Positions 26,788 through 36,741 of a stretch of DNA of 49,944 nucleotides are shown here, piece by piece. Position numbers and translations under genes: made by a program. The notes beneath the pieces were generated by a model that searched no databases, was not told the origin of the DNA, and saw only the letters and a list, made by a program, of their open reading frames with translations. This DNA comes from Paracoccaceae bacterium (GTDB lineage: Bacteria > Pseudomonadota > Alphaproteobacteria > Rhodobacterales > Rhodobacteraceae): positions 1-49,944 of the forward strand of contig JAAXIY010000035.1 in the NCBI GenBank assembly GCA_012270125.1, given 5' to 3'. How positions within the stretch are numbered: position 1 is the stretch's first letter; each line of letters starts with the position of its first letter.

Positions 26788-28605
26788 TTATTCGAATGTT
26801 TCTAGCTCATCGATCATTCCAGAGATCATGGATAAGCCTTTTGTCCAAAATTTTGGATCGCTAGCGTCTAAATCAAAAGGTTTAAGAAGTTCTTTATGAT
26901 GCTTAGATCCACCGGCAGACAACAAATTAAAATATTTATCCTCAAACCCTTTTGGATTTTCCTTGTAAGTAGCATAAAGAGCGTTAACCAAACCATCTCC
27001 AAATGCATAAGCGTAAACGTAAAAGGGGGAATGAACGAAGTGGGGTATGTAACTCCAAAACGTCTCATAACCATCTACAAATTCAAATGCTGGACCTAGA
27101 CTTTCAGATTGAACGGACATCCATAGAGAGTTGATGTCTGATGGCGTAAGTTCTCCGCTTCTTCGGGCATTGTGAAGCTTGCACTCAAAATCGTAGAAAG
27201 CTATCTGTCTAACGACAGTATTTATCATATCTTCAACTTTGTTCGCCAATAAGACCTTTCGTTCATTTTTATCACATGACTGATCTAGCATTTGTTGAAA
27301 AGTAAGCATTTCTCCAAATACAGATGCCGTTTCGGCAAGTGTGAGAGGTGTTGAAGATAGCATTTGTCCCTGTGACGATGCCAATACCTGGTGAACACCA
27401 TGACCAAGTTCGTGGGCAAGCGTCATCACATCGCGCGGCTTCCCAAGATAATTTAACATTATGTATGGATGTACATCTGTGACTGTGGGATGAGCAAATG
27501 CACCGGGCGCCTTTCCCGGTTTAACGCCCGCATCAATCCAGCCCTCATTAAAGAATGGCGTGATTAAATCAGACATTCGGCTGTCAAAGTTTGTATACGC
27601 ACCCGTTACTACTTTTTGTGCTTCATCCCATGTTACCAGCTTGTTACTTTCCATCGGGAGTGGGGCATTTCTGTCCCAGACCTGCATAATTTCTAGGCCA
27701 AGCCATTTCCTTTTTAATTCATAATACCGATGACTGATCTCTGGATATGCTTTTACAACTGCGTTTCTCAAGGCTTCTACAACCTCAGGTTCAACTTGAT
27801 TTGCTAAATGCCGCCCCATTTGCGCGGTTGGCATGCCTCTCCAGCGATCAATTATTTCTTTCTCTTTTGCCTGAGTATTATGAACTCTTGTAAAAACTTT
27901 TATATTTTCACTGAAAACTCTTGCTAACTCACGGGTGGCTTTTTCCCGGTTTTCACGGTTTTGGTCTGTCAAAAGATTAAGCGTTGCCTCTATGTTGAGG
28001 CTTTCGTCGCCTATTTTAAAAGTTAGACCGGCGATAGTTTCATCAAATAGTTTTTCCCAAGCGTCTCCAACAATCCCAAGGTCATGAAGAAACTTTTCGA
28101 TCTCATCATTTAACTGATAAGGCTTCATAGCTCTTATCTTTTCGAAAACTGGCTTATAACGCGCCAATTGATCATTTTTTGTAAAAAGTTTATCTAAAAA
28201 CTCATCTTCTAGGCTGTTTATTTCAAGAGAAAAGAATACTAGTTTTGTTGTAAAAACAGTAATTTTTTCCTGCATATCCGATAGGAATTTGGCACGGTCA
28301 GCATCAGTTGTTTTCTGGTAGTATAGAAGACCAGCATATGAGATTATCCGACCTGATATTGAACTGATTTTTTCATTGCGAACAATACAAGTAAGCATCT
28401 CCTTATCAGAAAGAGTGTGTAACTTGCCTTCATAACTCTTAGCAAATTCGTTACATTCTTTTTCCAGCCAATTTAAATCACGTATTAACTCTTTTGCATC
28501 AGTTGCGGTATAAAGATCATTCAAGTTCCAATCAGGAAGTTGGCCTAGTTCAGAAGATCCTGTTGAATGTTCAGAATCTAAAGTTCGAATTGGAAGTTGA
28601 AACAT
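26788..28605 (-). CDS. pepF: Oligoendopeptidase F (M3 zinc peptidase)
   Basis: The 605-residue M3 family peptidase has a helical N-terminal region and the zinc motif H398-E-L-G-H402, with the third ligand E425 (LAETASVFGEM). It degrades short peptides in the cytoplasm; no signal peptide is visible. Length is typical of PepF. It is followed leftward by the peroxidase gene and preceded by the DNA ligase gene 62 bp away. Confidence 0.91.
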   Translation of the reverse strand: MFQLPIRTLDSEHSTGSSELGQLPDWNLNDLYTATDAKELIRDLNWLEKECNEFAKSYEGKLHTLSDKEMLTCIVRNEKISSISGRIISYAGLLYYQKTTDADRAKFLSDMQEKITVFTTKLVFFSLEINSLEDEFLDKLFTKNDQLARYKPVFEKIRAMKPYQLNDEIEKFLHDLGIVGDAWEKLFDETIAGLTFKIGDESLNIEATLNLLTDQNRENREKATRELARVFSENIKVFTRVHNTQAKEKEIIDRWRGMPTAQMGRHLANQVEPEVVEALRNAVVKAYPEISHRYYELKRKWLGLEIMQVWDRNAPLPMESNKLVTWDEAQKVVTGAYTNFDSRMSDLITPFFNEGWIDAGVKPGKAPGAFAHPTVTDVHPYIMLNYLGKPRDVMTLAHELGHGVHQVLASSQGQMLSSTPLTLAETASVFGEMLTFQQMLDQSCDKNERKVLLANKVEDMINTVVRQIAFYDFECKLHNARRSGELTPSDINSLWMSVQSESLGPAFEFVDGYETFWSYIPHFVHSPFYVYAYAFGDGLVNALYATYKENPKGFEDKYFNLLSAGGSKHHKELLKPFDLDASDPKFWTKGLSMISGMIDELETFE

Positions 28606-28667
28606 TTTTACCTCAAATTTAATCTATTCATCGTGTATGTAACTGTAAAAAGAAGCACTACAAGAGG

Positions 28668-30251
28668 TTAGGTTAAAAAAGCTCTTAGATCTTCCAATTT
28701 ATCTGCATCTCTCGGTGTTTTGTCATGTCGCCACCTCAACATGCGTGGGAAACGAAGTGCAACCCCAGATTTATGCCGTGTACTTTCGTGAATGCCTTCA
28801 AACGCAATTTCAAATACTAATTCTGGCGGTACCTGCCGAACGGGTCCAAATTTTTGAATAGTATTTTTTTTGACCCATGAGGTAATTTGCCGAAATTCTT
28901 CGTCTTTCAAACCGGAGTAAGCTTTTGTGAAGGGTACTAGCTGACTGCCATCCCAAACTGCAAAAGTATAGTCAGTAAAGAGATTTGCTCTACGTCCGTG
29001 GCCAGCTTGAGCGTAGATTAAGACGCCGTCTATTGTCAGTGGGTCCAATTTCCACTTCCACCAATTACCTCGTTTCCTTCCATTAGAATAGTCACTATCT
29101 ACATGCTTCAGCATTATACCTTCTGCTTTACGCGATCTGGATGTCTCTCTGATGAGCTTTAGATCGTTCCAAGTCTTATGCTCGATTTTTTCCGATAATT
29201 TTATTGGTAAATTTTTGGGAGTATTATTTATTAACGTTTCAAGTTTTGACCGCCGTAAATTAAACTTTTGACTTCGGATATCTTTTCCTTTGAATTCTAA
29301 AAGATCGTAGGCGATTAAAATAACAGGAACGCTTTCGATAAGGGATTTTGAAACCTTTTTTCTTCCAATACGCTTTTGTAAACTATTAAAATTTAATGGT
29401 TGGTCTCCATTCCATGCCACCAATTCACCGTCTAAGACTGAACCATCTGGGATAAAATTTATTAATTCTTCAAGTTCAGGAAATCTTTCTGTTAAATTTT
29501 CTTCACCTCTAGACCATACAAATAATTTCTTTTCTCTTTTTATAATTTGTCCTCTAATTCCATCCCATTTCCATTCTGCTATCCATTCGGAAGTATGTCC
29601 CAAATCATCACTACTTTTGTCCAATGCATAAGCCAAACAGAATGGGTAGGGCCGGCTGATGTCTGACTTTCGATCATCATTTACTATTAGGCTATTCCAA
29701 GTTTCTGTATCAGGATGCCAATTTCCCATTAAGCGGAGTGACAGATCAAATTCATCAATACTTGTGATTTGTGAAAGAGCTTTTAGTGTTAATTTTTGGC
29801 TAACCCCTAGTCGAAAACCACCCGTGATCAATTTATTAAAAACAAAACATTCTTGCCGATTGAGCGTCGACCATGCTCCGAATACGAAACTACGTTTATC
29901 CTCTAAGCTTTGATTTTCCAGTTGTCTGAGTTCTGAAATCCATGAACTCAGATTCTTTGAAGAGTTTTCACTTTTTTCTGGAATTAAAAGAGAGATGGTT
30001 TCAGCCAAGTCGCCCACAACCGTGTAAGTATCTTCTATCAACCAGGTTGGTAATTTGGTTGCTTCACCGGCCCATTCTCTCAAATAGCCTGTACTGATAA
30101 GCCTCTTCGGTCTTCTGCCAGAAAATAAAGCGATGCACCAAAGCTTATCTTTATCACTAGCATTTTTAAAAAAACTTACTAACAGTCCAATTTTTTTATT
30201 GGTTTTGGTGGTTTGATCCAGGTTGTAAACAAGCTTCGCAAAATCTTTCAT
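28668..30251 (-). CDS. ATP-dependent DNA ligase
   Basis: This 527-residue ligase has an N-terminal DNA-binding region, then the nucleotidyltransferase motif I at K228 (EWKWDGIRG), the adenylation-site lysine. Motifs III-V follow (SVLDGELVAW, KAEGIMLK, WWKWK), and a C-terminal OB-fold domain is present. It lies 14 nt downstream of the MBL-fold exonuclease, the arrangement of the ligase-associated DNA damage response family. The usual DExH helicase and PdeM partners are not in the neighbourhood. It should not be confused with the replicative NAD-dependent ligase. Confidence 0.88.
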   Translation of the reverse strand: MKDFAKLVYNLDQTTKTNKKIGLLVSFFKNASDKDKLWCIALFSGRRPKRLISTGYLREWAGEATKLPTWLIEDTYTVVGDLAETISLLIPEKSENSSKNLSSWISELRQLENQSLEDKRSFVFGAWSTLNRQECFVFNKLITGGFRLGVSQKLTLKALSQITSIDEFDLSLRLMGNWHPDTETWNSLIVNDDRKSDISRPYPFCLAYALDKSSDDLGHTSEWIAEWKWDGIRGQIIKREKKLFVWSRGEENLTERFPELEELINFIPDGSVLDGELVAWNGDQPLNFNSLQKRIGRKKVSKSLIESVPVILIAYDLLEFKGKDIRSQKFNLRRSKLETLINNTPKNLPIKLSEKIEHKTWNDLKLIRETSRSRKAEGIMLKHVDSDYSNGRKRGNWWKWKLDPLTIDGVLIYAQAGHGRRANLFTDYTFAVWDGSQLVPFTKAYSGLKDEEFRQITSWVKKNTIQKFGPVRQVPPELVFEIAFEGIHESTRHKSGVALRFPRMLRWRHDKTPRDADKLEDLRAFLT

Positions 30252-30265
30252 GTTTCTAAGATAGT

Positions 30266-31258
30266 TTAAATATCATCTTCTGTTGTTGTAAATTCCGTCT
30301 TTACTACTGAAGCGTTTAAGCCTTTAAACTGCAGCCACTTTGAAAAACTATCTGTATATCCATGTGTTACAAATATTTTTTCAGCCTCTGTCTCTTTAAT
30401 AGCCAAATTAAGTCCATTCCAATCTGCGTGATCAGAGATGACAAATCCTTTGTCTGCTGCCCGTCGTCTCTTTATGCCCCTGATTGCCATCCAACCACTT
30501 GCATAGCCGGTGGAAATTTTTCCAAATTTTTTAACCCAAGAAGTTGATAAAGCAGAGGGTGGCGCTAGCACGATTGCATTTTTAAAATTTGCTAAATCTA
30601 GTTTGGAAGTGACCAAGAATGTCTCTGGGATAGCTATTTTTTGATCTCGCATAATTTGATTTGTTTTTTCAATAGCTCCATGGGTTAAAATCGGTCCAAT
30701 ATTTGTATCAAGTCCCGCTATTAAGCGTTGGGCCTTCCCAAGCCCATAGGCTGCTAAAATTGGTGTAAGGCCATCGCTAGTGCATTGATGCCACCAAGAA
30801 TTGATTTCTTTAAAAACTTGCTCCTGCGGCGACCAATTAAAGGCTGGTAATCCAAAAGTACATTCACTTATAAAACTATGACATTTAATTGGCTTAAACG
30901 GTGTACTTAATCCGTCGTCTACGACTTTGTAATCGCCTGAAACAACCCATCTTTCCCCTTTTATTTCAATTAAAATTTGCGCAGATCCTGGTACATGGCC
31001 GGCCGGATAAAAACTTACATTGACACCATTTAAACTAAGTTCTTTTTCATAGGGTATTGTTTCAATTGCCACGTTGCCGAGCCGATGACGGATAACGGGT
31101 GCTGCTATGTCAGTACATAGATATTTCTTGCTGCCAAATCTTGCATGGTCTGCATGCCCGTGGGTGATTAGAGCTTTGTCTACAGGACGCCAAGGATCAA
31201 TATAAAAGTCACCCTGACTACAGTATATTCCCTCTGGTCTAAATTCTAAAACAGACAT
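30266..31258 (-). CDS. Ligase-associated MBL-fold DNA exonuclease
   Basis: A 330-residue metallo-beta-lactamase fold protein with the zinc motif H33-x-H35-x-D37-H38 (THGHADHA). It continues with AGHVPGSAQI, WVVSGDYK and the C-terminal SDHADW and FVTHGYTDS segments of the beta-CASP group. It matches the ligase-associated exonuclease type in length and pairing. With the ligase it probably repairs DNA breaks, but the pair stands without the other members of that system. It is divergent from the aldolase gene. Confidence 0.86.
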   Translation of the reverse strand: MSVLEFRPEGIYCSQGDFYIDPWRPVDKALITHGHADHARFGSKKYLCTDIAAPVIRHRLGNVAIETIPYEKELSLNGVNVSFYPAGHVPGSAQILIEIKGERWVVSGDYKVVDDGLSTPFKPIKCHSFISECTFGLPAFNWSPQEQVFKEINSWWHQCTSDGLTPILAAYGLGKAQRLIAGLDTNIGPILTHGAIEKTNQIMRDQKIAIPETFLVTSKLDLANFKNAIVLAPPSALSTSWVKKFGKISTGYASGWMAIRGIKRRRAADKGFVISDHADWNGLNLAIKETEAEKIFVTHGYTDSFSKWLQFKGLNASVVKTEFTTTEDDI

Positions 31259-31339
31259 GCTTTAAACATAGTGCCTCAGCAATGGCTTGCCATTCAAAAA
31301 TGCTGTTGTACTCTAACAGTAACTAAATAGGGGTTTACC

Positions 31340-32107
31340 ATGTCCAATATAAGCGGTTTCAAAGAGAAAATGTTATCTGGTCAAATTTTGGCAGGCACAT
31401 TTTTAAAAACACCCAACTATATCTTAGTGGAAGTTCTTGCTCAGAGTAAGTTAGATTTCATATGCATTGACGCTGAGCATGCTCCCTTTGATCGAGCGGC
31501 TTTGGATCAATGTTTAGCAATTTCACGGGCTCTAGATTTTCCCGTTTTCGTTAGAGTAGGTGAAGGTTCTGCGAAAGAAATTTTATGGGCATTGGATAGT
31601 GGAGCGGTAGGACTGGTCATTCCTCATGTAGATAGTGTTGAAAAAGCTGAATTTATTTCAAAGTCAGCGCGGTATGGACTAGGTGGACGTGGATTTGCTG
31701 GATCCTCGCGTTGGGCAGGTTACGCAACTGATCATATGCCCTCTCTGATAAAGAGATCCTTTGAGGAAACTATAGTTTTGGCCCAAATAGAGGAGCCCGC
31801 TGGTGTAGAAAAGGCAACTGAGATCGCTTCGATTTCTGGAATAGACGGACTTTTTGTTGGACCTGCTGATTTATCAGTGGGATACGGTTATGACCATCAA
31901 AACTCTGATGAGTTGAAAGCAGCATTAATTTCAGTTGGTGAGGCCGCTCGGAATGAAAATAAAACATTCGTTTCATTTGTTCCCAATGCTGAAAAGGCTA
32001 AAGAGTGGAATAATGATTTTGGTATCACAATGTTTTTTATTGCTTCGGAGCATAATTGGCTTAGGGAAACAGCTAACTCTGTTGCGGAAAAAACGCACCA
32101 GATTTGA
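31340..32107 (+). CDS. HpcH/HpaI-family aldolase
   Basis: A 255-residue class II pyruvate aldolase. The general base is H47 in DAEHAPFD, R72 lies in VRVGEG, E151/E152 in QIEEP and D177 in GPADLS. These fall at almost the same spacing as in the known HpaI active site. It would cleave 4-hydroxy-2-oxo acids to pyruvate and an aldehyde; the exact substrate (4-hydroxy-2-oxoheptanedioate or a sugar acid) is not decidable. It stands alone between the exonuclease and a convergent lipase. Confidence 0.86.
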   Translation: MSNISGFKEKMLSGQILAGTFLKTPNYILVEVLAQSKLDFICIDAEHAPFDRAALDQCLAISRALDFPVFVRVGEGSAKEILWALDSGAVGLVIPHVDSVEKAEFISKSARYGLGGRGFAGSSRWAGYATDHMPSLIKRSFEETIVLAQIEEPAGVEKATEIASISGIDGLFVGPADLSVGYGYDHQNSDELKAALISVGEAARNENKTFVSFVPNAEKAKEWNNDFGITMFFIASEHNWLRETANSVAEKTHQI

Positions 32108-32114
32108 TACAAAT

Positions 32115-33071
32115 CTAATCAGTAACTAAGTCATTATTAGCTGTAAAAAAGTTGGCAATTTTTTGAGTAATATATTCTTGGGTAACAATATCTTCCATTA
32201 GTACTTCATGTCTTGCAGATTGCATAAAATGTAAGACTCCGGCGGGCCAAATCTTCATTCGGTCATTGATACGATCGGGATCAACAATTCTCTCATCTTC
32301 AGCTAAGAAGGTAATACAAGGTATTTTGGGACTCGGTAGTTTGGATAGCATATATGTTTCTTGTAAAGCAGAATTGACCCATCTTACACTTGGTCCCCCT
32401 AACTTTAGAGCAGGATACCTAGCAACTTGTTCTCTCAAATACTGCCACATTTCTGGATCATTGGTCAGAGCATTTTTATCAAAATGCTCGTCAATGTATC
32501 CTTTTTCACTTCTGGTTGGGGCAAAATTTTTATCCATTTTTAGAATTCTTGCTAAGTTTCCATAAATATATGCAAAGATGCGAAGCGCGGGGTTGAGCTT
32601 TATACCCCACATTGGACAGGAAAATGCAGCTGCTTTAAAATATCTATTTTTGTAAAGATGTCTGAGCATTATAGTTCCACCCATCGAGTGGCCCAAGACA
32701 AACCAGGGTTTAGGTATATCAAACTTTATGGCCCAATCGATAATAGCATCGAAGTCCTTTAAATAATCAGAAAATGTTTCAACATATCCTAATAAAGGAT
32801 TGGGAGTCAGTCGATCAGATAGACCGTGCCCTCTCCAATCTAAAGCAACACAGTTGTATCCATAGTGTGAGAAAAGTTTGGCAGTTTTACCATATTTTTC
32901 GATATATTCTGAATATCCCGGACAGATAAAAATCGTCCCTGTAGGCACTTTCGCTTTCCACAGGCCTACCCTAATTTTAACTCCATCTTGCGCAATTACC
33001 CAATAAGCTGAGCAATCTTGTGGCCCTTGTGAAACATCATTAAAAAGTTGAGCTGGTTTAAAATCTTTCAA
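32115..33071 (-). CDS. Lysophospholipase / monoacylglycerol lipase-like hydrolase
   Basis: The 318-residue alpha/beta hydrolase has the nucleophile S129 in LGHSMGG, the acid near D265 in FLAEDERIVD and the His in SARHEVL. Motifs PGYSEYIEKYGK and DWRGHGLSD are typical of PldB/monoglyceride lipases. It overlaps the SCP2 gene by 4 nt upstream, linking it to lipid handling. Confidence 0.84.
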   Translation of the reverse strand: MKDFKPAQLFNDVSQGPQDCSAYWVIAQDGVKIRVGLWKAKVPTGTIFICPGYSEYIEKYGKTAKLFSHYGYNCVALDWRGHGLSDRLTPNPLLGYVETFSDYLKDFDAIIDWAIKFDIPKPWFVLGHSMGGTIMLRHLYKNRYFKAAAFSCPMWGIKLNPALRIFAYIYGNLARILKMDKNFAPTRSEKGYIDEHFDKNALTNDPEMWQYLREQVARYPALKLGGPSVRWVNSALQETYMLSKLPSPKIPCITFLAEDERIVDPDRINDRMKIWPAGVLHFMQSARHEVLMEDIVTQEYITQKIANFFTANNDLVTD

Positions 33072-33358
33072 CTTAACACAGAGGCGAGTTGCATCGCCGT
33101 ACTCATATCTCCATCTAGTTGCAATTTGCCCGTCATAAATGCAGAGGTTGAGTCTAAGTCACCCTGTAAAATGTCTTGAAATGTTTCTAGTGTTGCGGAA
33201 AGGGTCACGTCTGTTTCATCATCAGAAATTCGAACACCTGAGGAATCGATAATGATTGAGCCTTCCCCTTCAATATCAAATTTAGCAGATCCGTCAAAAA
33301 CAGAACCTCCAAGTTTTTTTTCAATTGCCTCAACTGCTTCAGCCATAATATCAGTCAT
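33068..33358 (-). CDS. SCP2 sterol-transfer domain protein
   Basis: A 96-residue single SCP2 domain protein with VFDGSAKFDIEGEGSII and the C-terminal FMTGKLQLDGDMSTAMQL motif. Such proteins bind fatty acyl or lipid ligands. AAGGA lies 8 nt before the ATG. It is translationally coupled to the downstream lipase gene. The two may act together on lipids, which is inferred from context. Confidence 0.87.
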   Translation of the reverse strand: MTDIMAEAVEAIEKKLGGSVFDGSAKFDIEGEGSIIIDSSGVRISDDETDVTLSATLETFQDILQGDLDSTSAFMTGKLQLDGDMSTAMQLASVLS

Positions 33359-33538
33359 TGTGATTGTCCTTTTTACTGTATCTCAACAAAAACAAGTTTC
33401 CTCCAAATGAAATACTTAATCTTTCGAAGCAAAGGTTTTGTTAAGACCGCTGTACACTAATCAAATTCATAGTTAATCAAAGTAGGTAATGAAACACAAC
33501 TATATGATCAAAAATTTTATTGTCGTTTTGAGGTTCTT

Positions 33539-36286
33539 ATGAGACCTGACAGCAAAATTGTAGCCGTTTTAGGGCCAACCAATACAGGGAAAACGCATTA
33601 TGCAATTGAGCGGATGTTGGCTTACCGCTCGGGAATGATAGGTTTACCTTTAAGGCTATTGGCTCGAGAAGTGTATGATAAGGTTTCTAAGATCCGTGGA
33701 TCATCCAATGTAGCCCTTGTAACTGGAGAGGAACGGATTGTTCCGCCCGGAGCAAAATACTGGGTTTGCACAGTTGAGGCTATGCCGGAAAATTTATCTG
33801 TAGAATGTTTGATTGTTGATGAAATACAGCTTTGTGCCGACCCTGAGCGTGGGCATGTTTTTACTGACAGACTCCTTAAATCCAGAGGGAAATTAGAAAC
33901 AATTTTTCTTGGTGCGGACACTATGAAGGGGCCGATTAAAAGCTTAATACCTGATATTTTAGTTCAAGGTCGGAAGCGAATGAGTAATCTAACGTATTCT
34001 GGTTCTAAAAAGATAAGTCGAATGCCACCAAGAAGCGCGATAGTCAGTTTTTCAGTAGATAATGTTTATGGCATTGCCGAATTAATTCGTCGCCAAAAGG
34101 GGGGCGCTGCAGTGGTAATGGGAGCATTGAGCCCACGAACCAGAAATGCACAGGTTGAGTTATATCAAAATGGAGATGTCGATTATCTCGTCGCAACTGA
34201 TGCTATTGGTATGGGTTTAAATCTAGACGTTAACCATGTGGCCTTTTCTTCGATCTCAAAATTTGATGGAAGAACTATGCGTTTTCTAGCTCCAAACGAA
34301 TTGGCCCAGATAGCGGGTAGAGCGGGTCGCGGAATGAGTGATGGTAGTTTTGGAGAAACGGGTGAAGTAGGCTCATTAGACGAAAATGTGGTGCAAGCAA
34401 TTGTAGAACACAGGTTCAAACCATTAAAAAAACTGATGTGGCGAAACTCAGATTTGTCTTTTGCTACTATAGACTCATTAATTAAATCTCTGGATAAGGC
34501 AACCGAGTGTTCGGTTCTTGTAAAAGCCAGAGAGGCAGAAGACTTTATTGCTTTGACGACTTTGGCGCAGTCTCCTGATTTGCAGATGAGGATCCATGAC
34601 ACACTTTCAATAAAACTTTTATGGGATGTTTGCAGGATCCCAGACTTTCGAGGTATTAGCAGCGTTGAGCACGCCAGTTTGCTTGAAGAAATATTTAAAT
34701 TTCTTCATGAGTTTTCCGCTATACCTGAGGATTGGTTTGAGCGTCAGGTAAAACGTCTTGATAGAACAGACGGAGATATAGATGTTCTATCAAAACGACT
34801 AGCATTTATTAGGACTTGGACCTATGTTGCACAAAGACAAAGTTGGCTTCATGATGGGAGCCACTGGCGAGAGGTGACTCGTACAGTAGAAGACCGTTTG
34901 TCTGATGCTCTTCATGAGCGTCTAACGCAAAGATTTGTAGATCGGCGCACCTCCGTTTTGCTGCGCCGACTTAAGCAGAAGGAGGCCCTCTTGGCCGAAG
35001 TAAATGAAAATGGTGAAGTGACCGTTGAGGGTGAGTTCGTTGGTAAATTAGAGGGTTTCAGATTTCAGCAGGATAAAGATGCATCCGCTCAAGAAGCCAA
35101 AACACTTAAGTCAGCTTCCATACAAGCTCTTACACCTCACTTCAATTTGAAAGCTGATAGGTTTTATAATGCTCCTGATACAGAAATAGATTTTACAGAA
35201 CAAGGCGGCTTAATGTGGGGCGACCAGGCAGTTGGAAAGTTAGTTGCCGGTGATGATATTTTACGACCGAGAGTATTAGCTTTTGTAGATAATGAAGCTG
35301 GAACGGATGTTATAAATAAAGTTGAACGCCGTTTGCAGCATTTTATTGATCGAAAAATAGCCTTATTATTTGAACCCCTTATGGATTTGCAAAAAGACAG
35401 TGAATTAACTGGTCTTGCAAGGGGATTTGGTTTTCAACTCTTTGAAAATCTTGGCATTTTAAGAAGACAACAAGTTTTGGCTGAGGTGAAGGCACTTGAT
35501 CAAGATGCTCGAGGGTTATTAAGAAAACATGGGGTTCGATTTGGTCAATTTACGGTTTTTATGCCTGTCCTATTAAAGCCGGCTCCAACCCGTTTAAGAC
35601 TTGTATTATGGGCGCTTTCAAAAAATTTGGATGTTTTTCCTGAGGCTCCACCTCCAGGGTTAGTAACAGTACCTGTTAATTCAGAAGCTCCTGAACAGTA
35701 CGATGATATGGCAGGTTATCGGAATGCAGGAGAGCGGTCTATAAGAATTGACATGCTAGAGCGTTTGGCAGATTTGCTGAGAGCAGAAGATAGCCGCAAT
35801 GGGTTCGAAGCAAATGCAGATATGTTGTCTATCACCGGGATGACCCTCGAACAATTTGCTAATCTGATGGAAGGATTGGGATATTCAGCTAAAAAAGCTG
35901 AACGTGAAAAATTAAAACCCGCAGACGTTTCCGACACAGATAACAATAATGATAAAGTGACCTCAAAGCCAGATGATCAAAATAATGAAGAACCTGAGTT
36001 TAAAGAGGATCAAGGAGATGAGACAGGAGACAAAGACCTGGAGACCTTCTACACATTTAAATGGATAAATAAACAAACCAATAAAAGAAAGTTAAATAAA
36101 GATAAAAAGGCCGATAGTAAGATTGGCGAAAATGGCAAATCAAAATCGAACAGAAGAAATAATAAGAAACAAAAGGTGAAGTCTGATAAGCCTAAAAGTT
36201 TTGAAGCACGTCCTGAAAAACAACATAAAATAGACCCTGATAATCCTTTCGCTGCTGCTTTGATGGATTTTTCAAAAAAAAGTTAA
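33539..36286 (+). CDS. SUV3-like DExH-box RNA helicase
   Basis: This 915-residue protein resembles mitochondrial SUV3. Walker A is GPTNTGKT (12-19), the DExH motif DEIQ (94-97), a VATDAIGMGLN segment at 218-228, and motif VI QIAGRAGRG (257-265). A long C-terminal half of unknown folding follows. The tail from about 815 is hydrophilic and Lys-rich, ending in DPDNPFAAALMDF. It likely unwinds RNA in RNA turnover; that function is inferred from the family. It is followed by an S4-domain gene 19 nt away and by fdxA and carD. Confidence 0.86.
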   Translation: MRPDSKIVAVLGPTNTGKTHYAIERMLAYRSGMIGLPLRLLAREVYDKVSKIRGSSNVALVTGEERIVPPGAKYWVCTVEAMPENLSVECLIVDEIQLCADPERGHVFTDRLLKSRGKLETIFLGADTMKGPIKSLIPDILVQGRKRMSNLTYSGSKKISRMPPRSAIVSFSVDNVYGIAELIRRQKGGAAVVMGALSPRTRNAQVELYQNGDVDYLVATDAIGMGLNLDVNHVAFSSISKFDGRTMRFLAPNELAQIAGRAGRGMSDGSFGETGEVGSLDENVVQAIVEHRFKPLKKLMWRNSDLSFATIDSLIKSLDKATECSVLVKAREAEDFIALTTLAQSPDLQMRIHDTLSIKLLWDVCRIPDFRGISSVEHASLLEEIFKFLHEFSAIPEDWFERQVKRLDRTDGDIDVLSKRLAFIRTWTYVAQRQSWLHDGSHWREVTRTVEDRLSDALHERLTQRFVDRRTSVLLRRLKQKEALLAEVNENGEVTVEGEFVGKLEGFRFQQDKDASAQEAKTLKSASIQALTPHFNLKADRFYNAPDTEIDFTEQGGLMWGDQAVGKLVAGDDILRPRVLAFVDNEAGTDVINKVERRLQHFIDRKIALLFEPLMDLQKDSELTGLARGFGFQLFENLGILRRQQVLAEVKALDQDARGLLRKHGVRFGQFTVFMPVLLKPAPTRLRLVLWALSKNLDVFPEAPPPGLVTVPVNSEAPEQYDDMAGYRNAGERSIRIDMLERLADLLRAEDSRNGFEANADMLSITGMTLEQFANLMEGLGYSAKKAEREKLKPADVSDTDNNNDKVTSKPDDQNNEEPEFKEDQGDETGDKDLETFYTFKWINKQTNKRKLNKDKKADSKIGENGKSKSNRRNNKKQKVKSDKPKSFEARPEKQHKIDPDNPFAAALMDFSKKS

Positions 36287-36305
36287 AGGTTTTTACAAAA
36301 ATCGC

Positions 36306-36689
36306 ATGAATGAAAAGATTAGGCTGGATACTTGGCTCTGGTATGCTCGATTTTATAAAAGTAGAACCTTGTCATCTAAGGCGATTTCAAGTGGCCACCT
36401 AAGAGTTAATTCTACCAAGGTTACCAAACCGGCCTCAAAAATTCAAATAGACGATGTGCTTACAATCAACTATGGCAATGGGGTTAGATTAATCCAAGTG
36501 AAAAACCTTGGTTCCAGGCGAGGACCAGCTAGCGAAGCTCAAGAGCTATATTTTGATAAATCAACGAAAGAAACAACTTCGTTTGATTTAAATTCTGTCT
36601 CCGAAAAGAGTAATAAGAGCGCAAATAAAAGGCCAACAAAAAAAGACCGAAGAATACTTGATAAAATAGTTGCCAAAACACTTGAATGA
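36306..36689 (+). CDS. S4-domain RNA-binding protein (Hsp15-like)
   Basis: The 127-residue protein has an N-terminal S4 domain (about 3-65; RLDTWLWYARFYKSRTLSSKAI, then KVTKPASKIQIDD). This is the RNA-binding fold of Hsp15/HslR, which rescues stalled 50S subunits. A basic C-terminal extension follows. It is 19 nt downstream of the SUV3-like helicase and 52 nt before fdxA, so one transcript is likely. Whether it has the HslR function is unproved. Confidence 0.85.
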   Translation: MNEKIRLDTWLWYARFYKSRTLSSKAISSGHLRVNSTKVTKPASKIQIDDVLTINYGNGVRLIQVKNLGSRRGPASEAQELYFDKSTKETTSFDLNSVSEKSNKSANKRPTKKDRRILDKIVAKTLE

Positions 36690-36741
36690 TTAGTTGAACC
36701 AGTCTAGCAATGCTTTCGAAGTTTTTATTTGGACGTATTTT

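Noticed and set aside
36694-36741. N-terminal extension of FdxA
   Set aside because: Sixteen added residues do not resemble ferredoxins, and homologues begin at MTYIVN.
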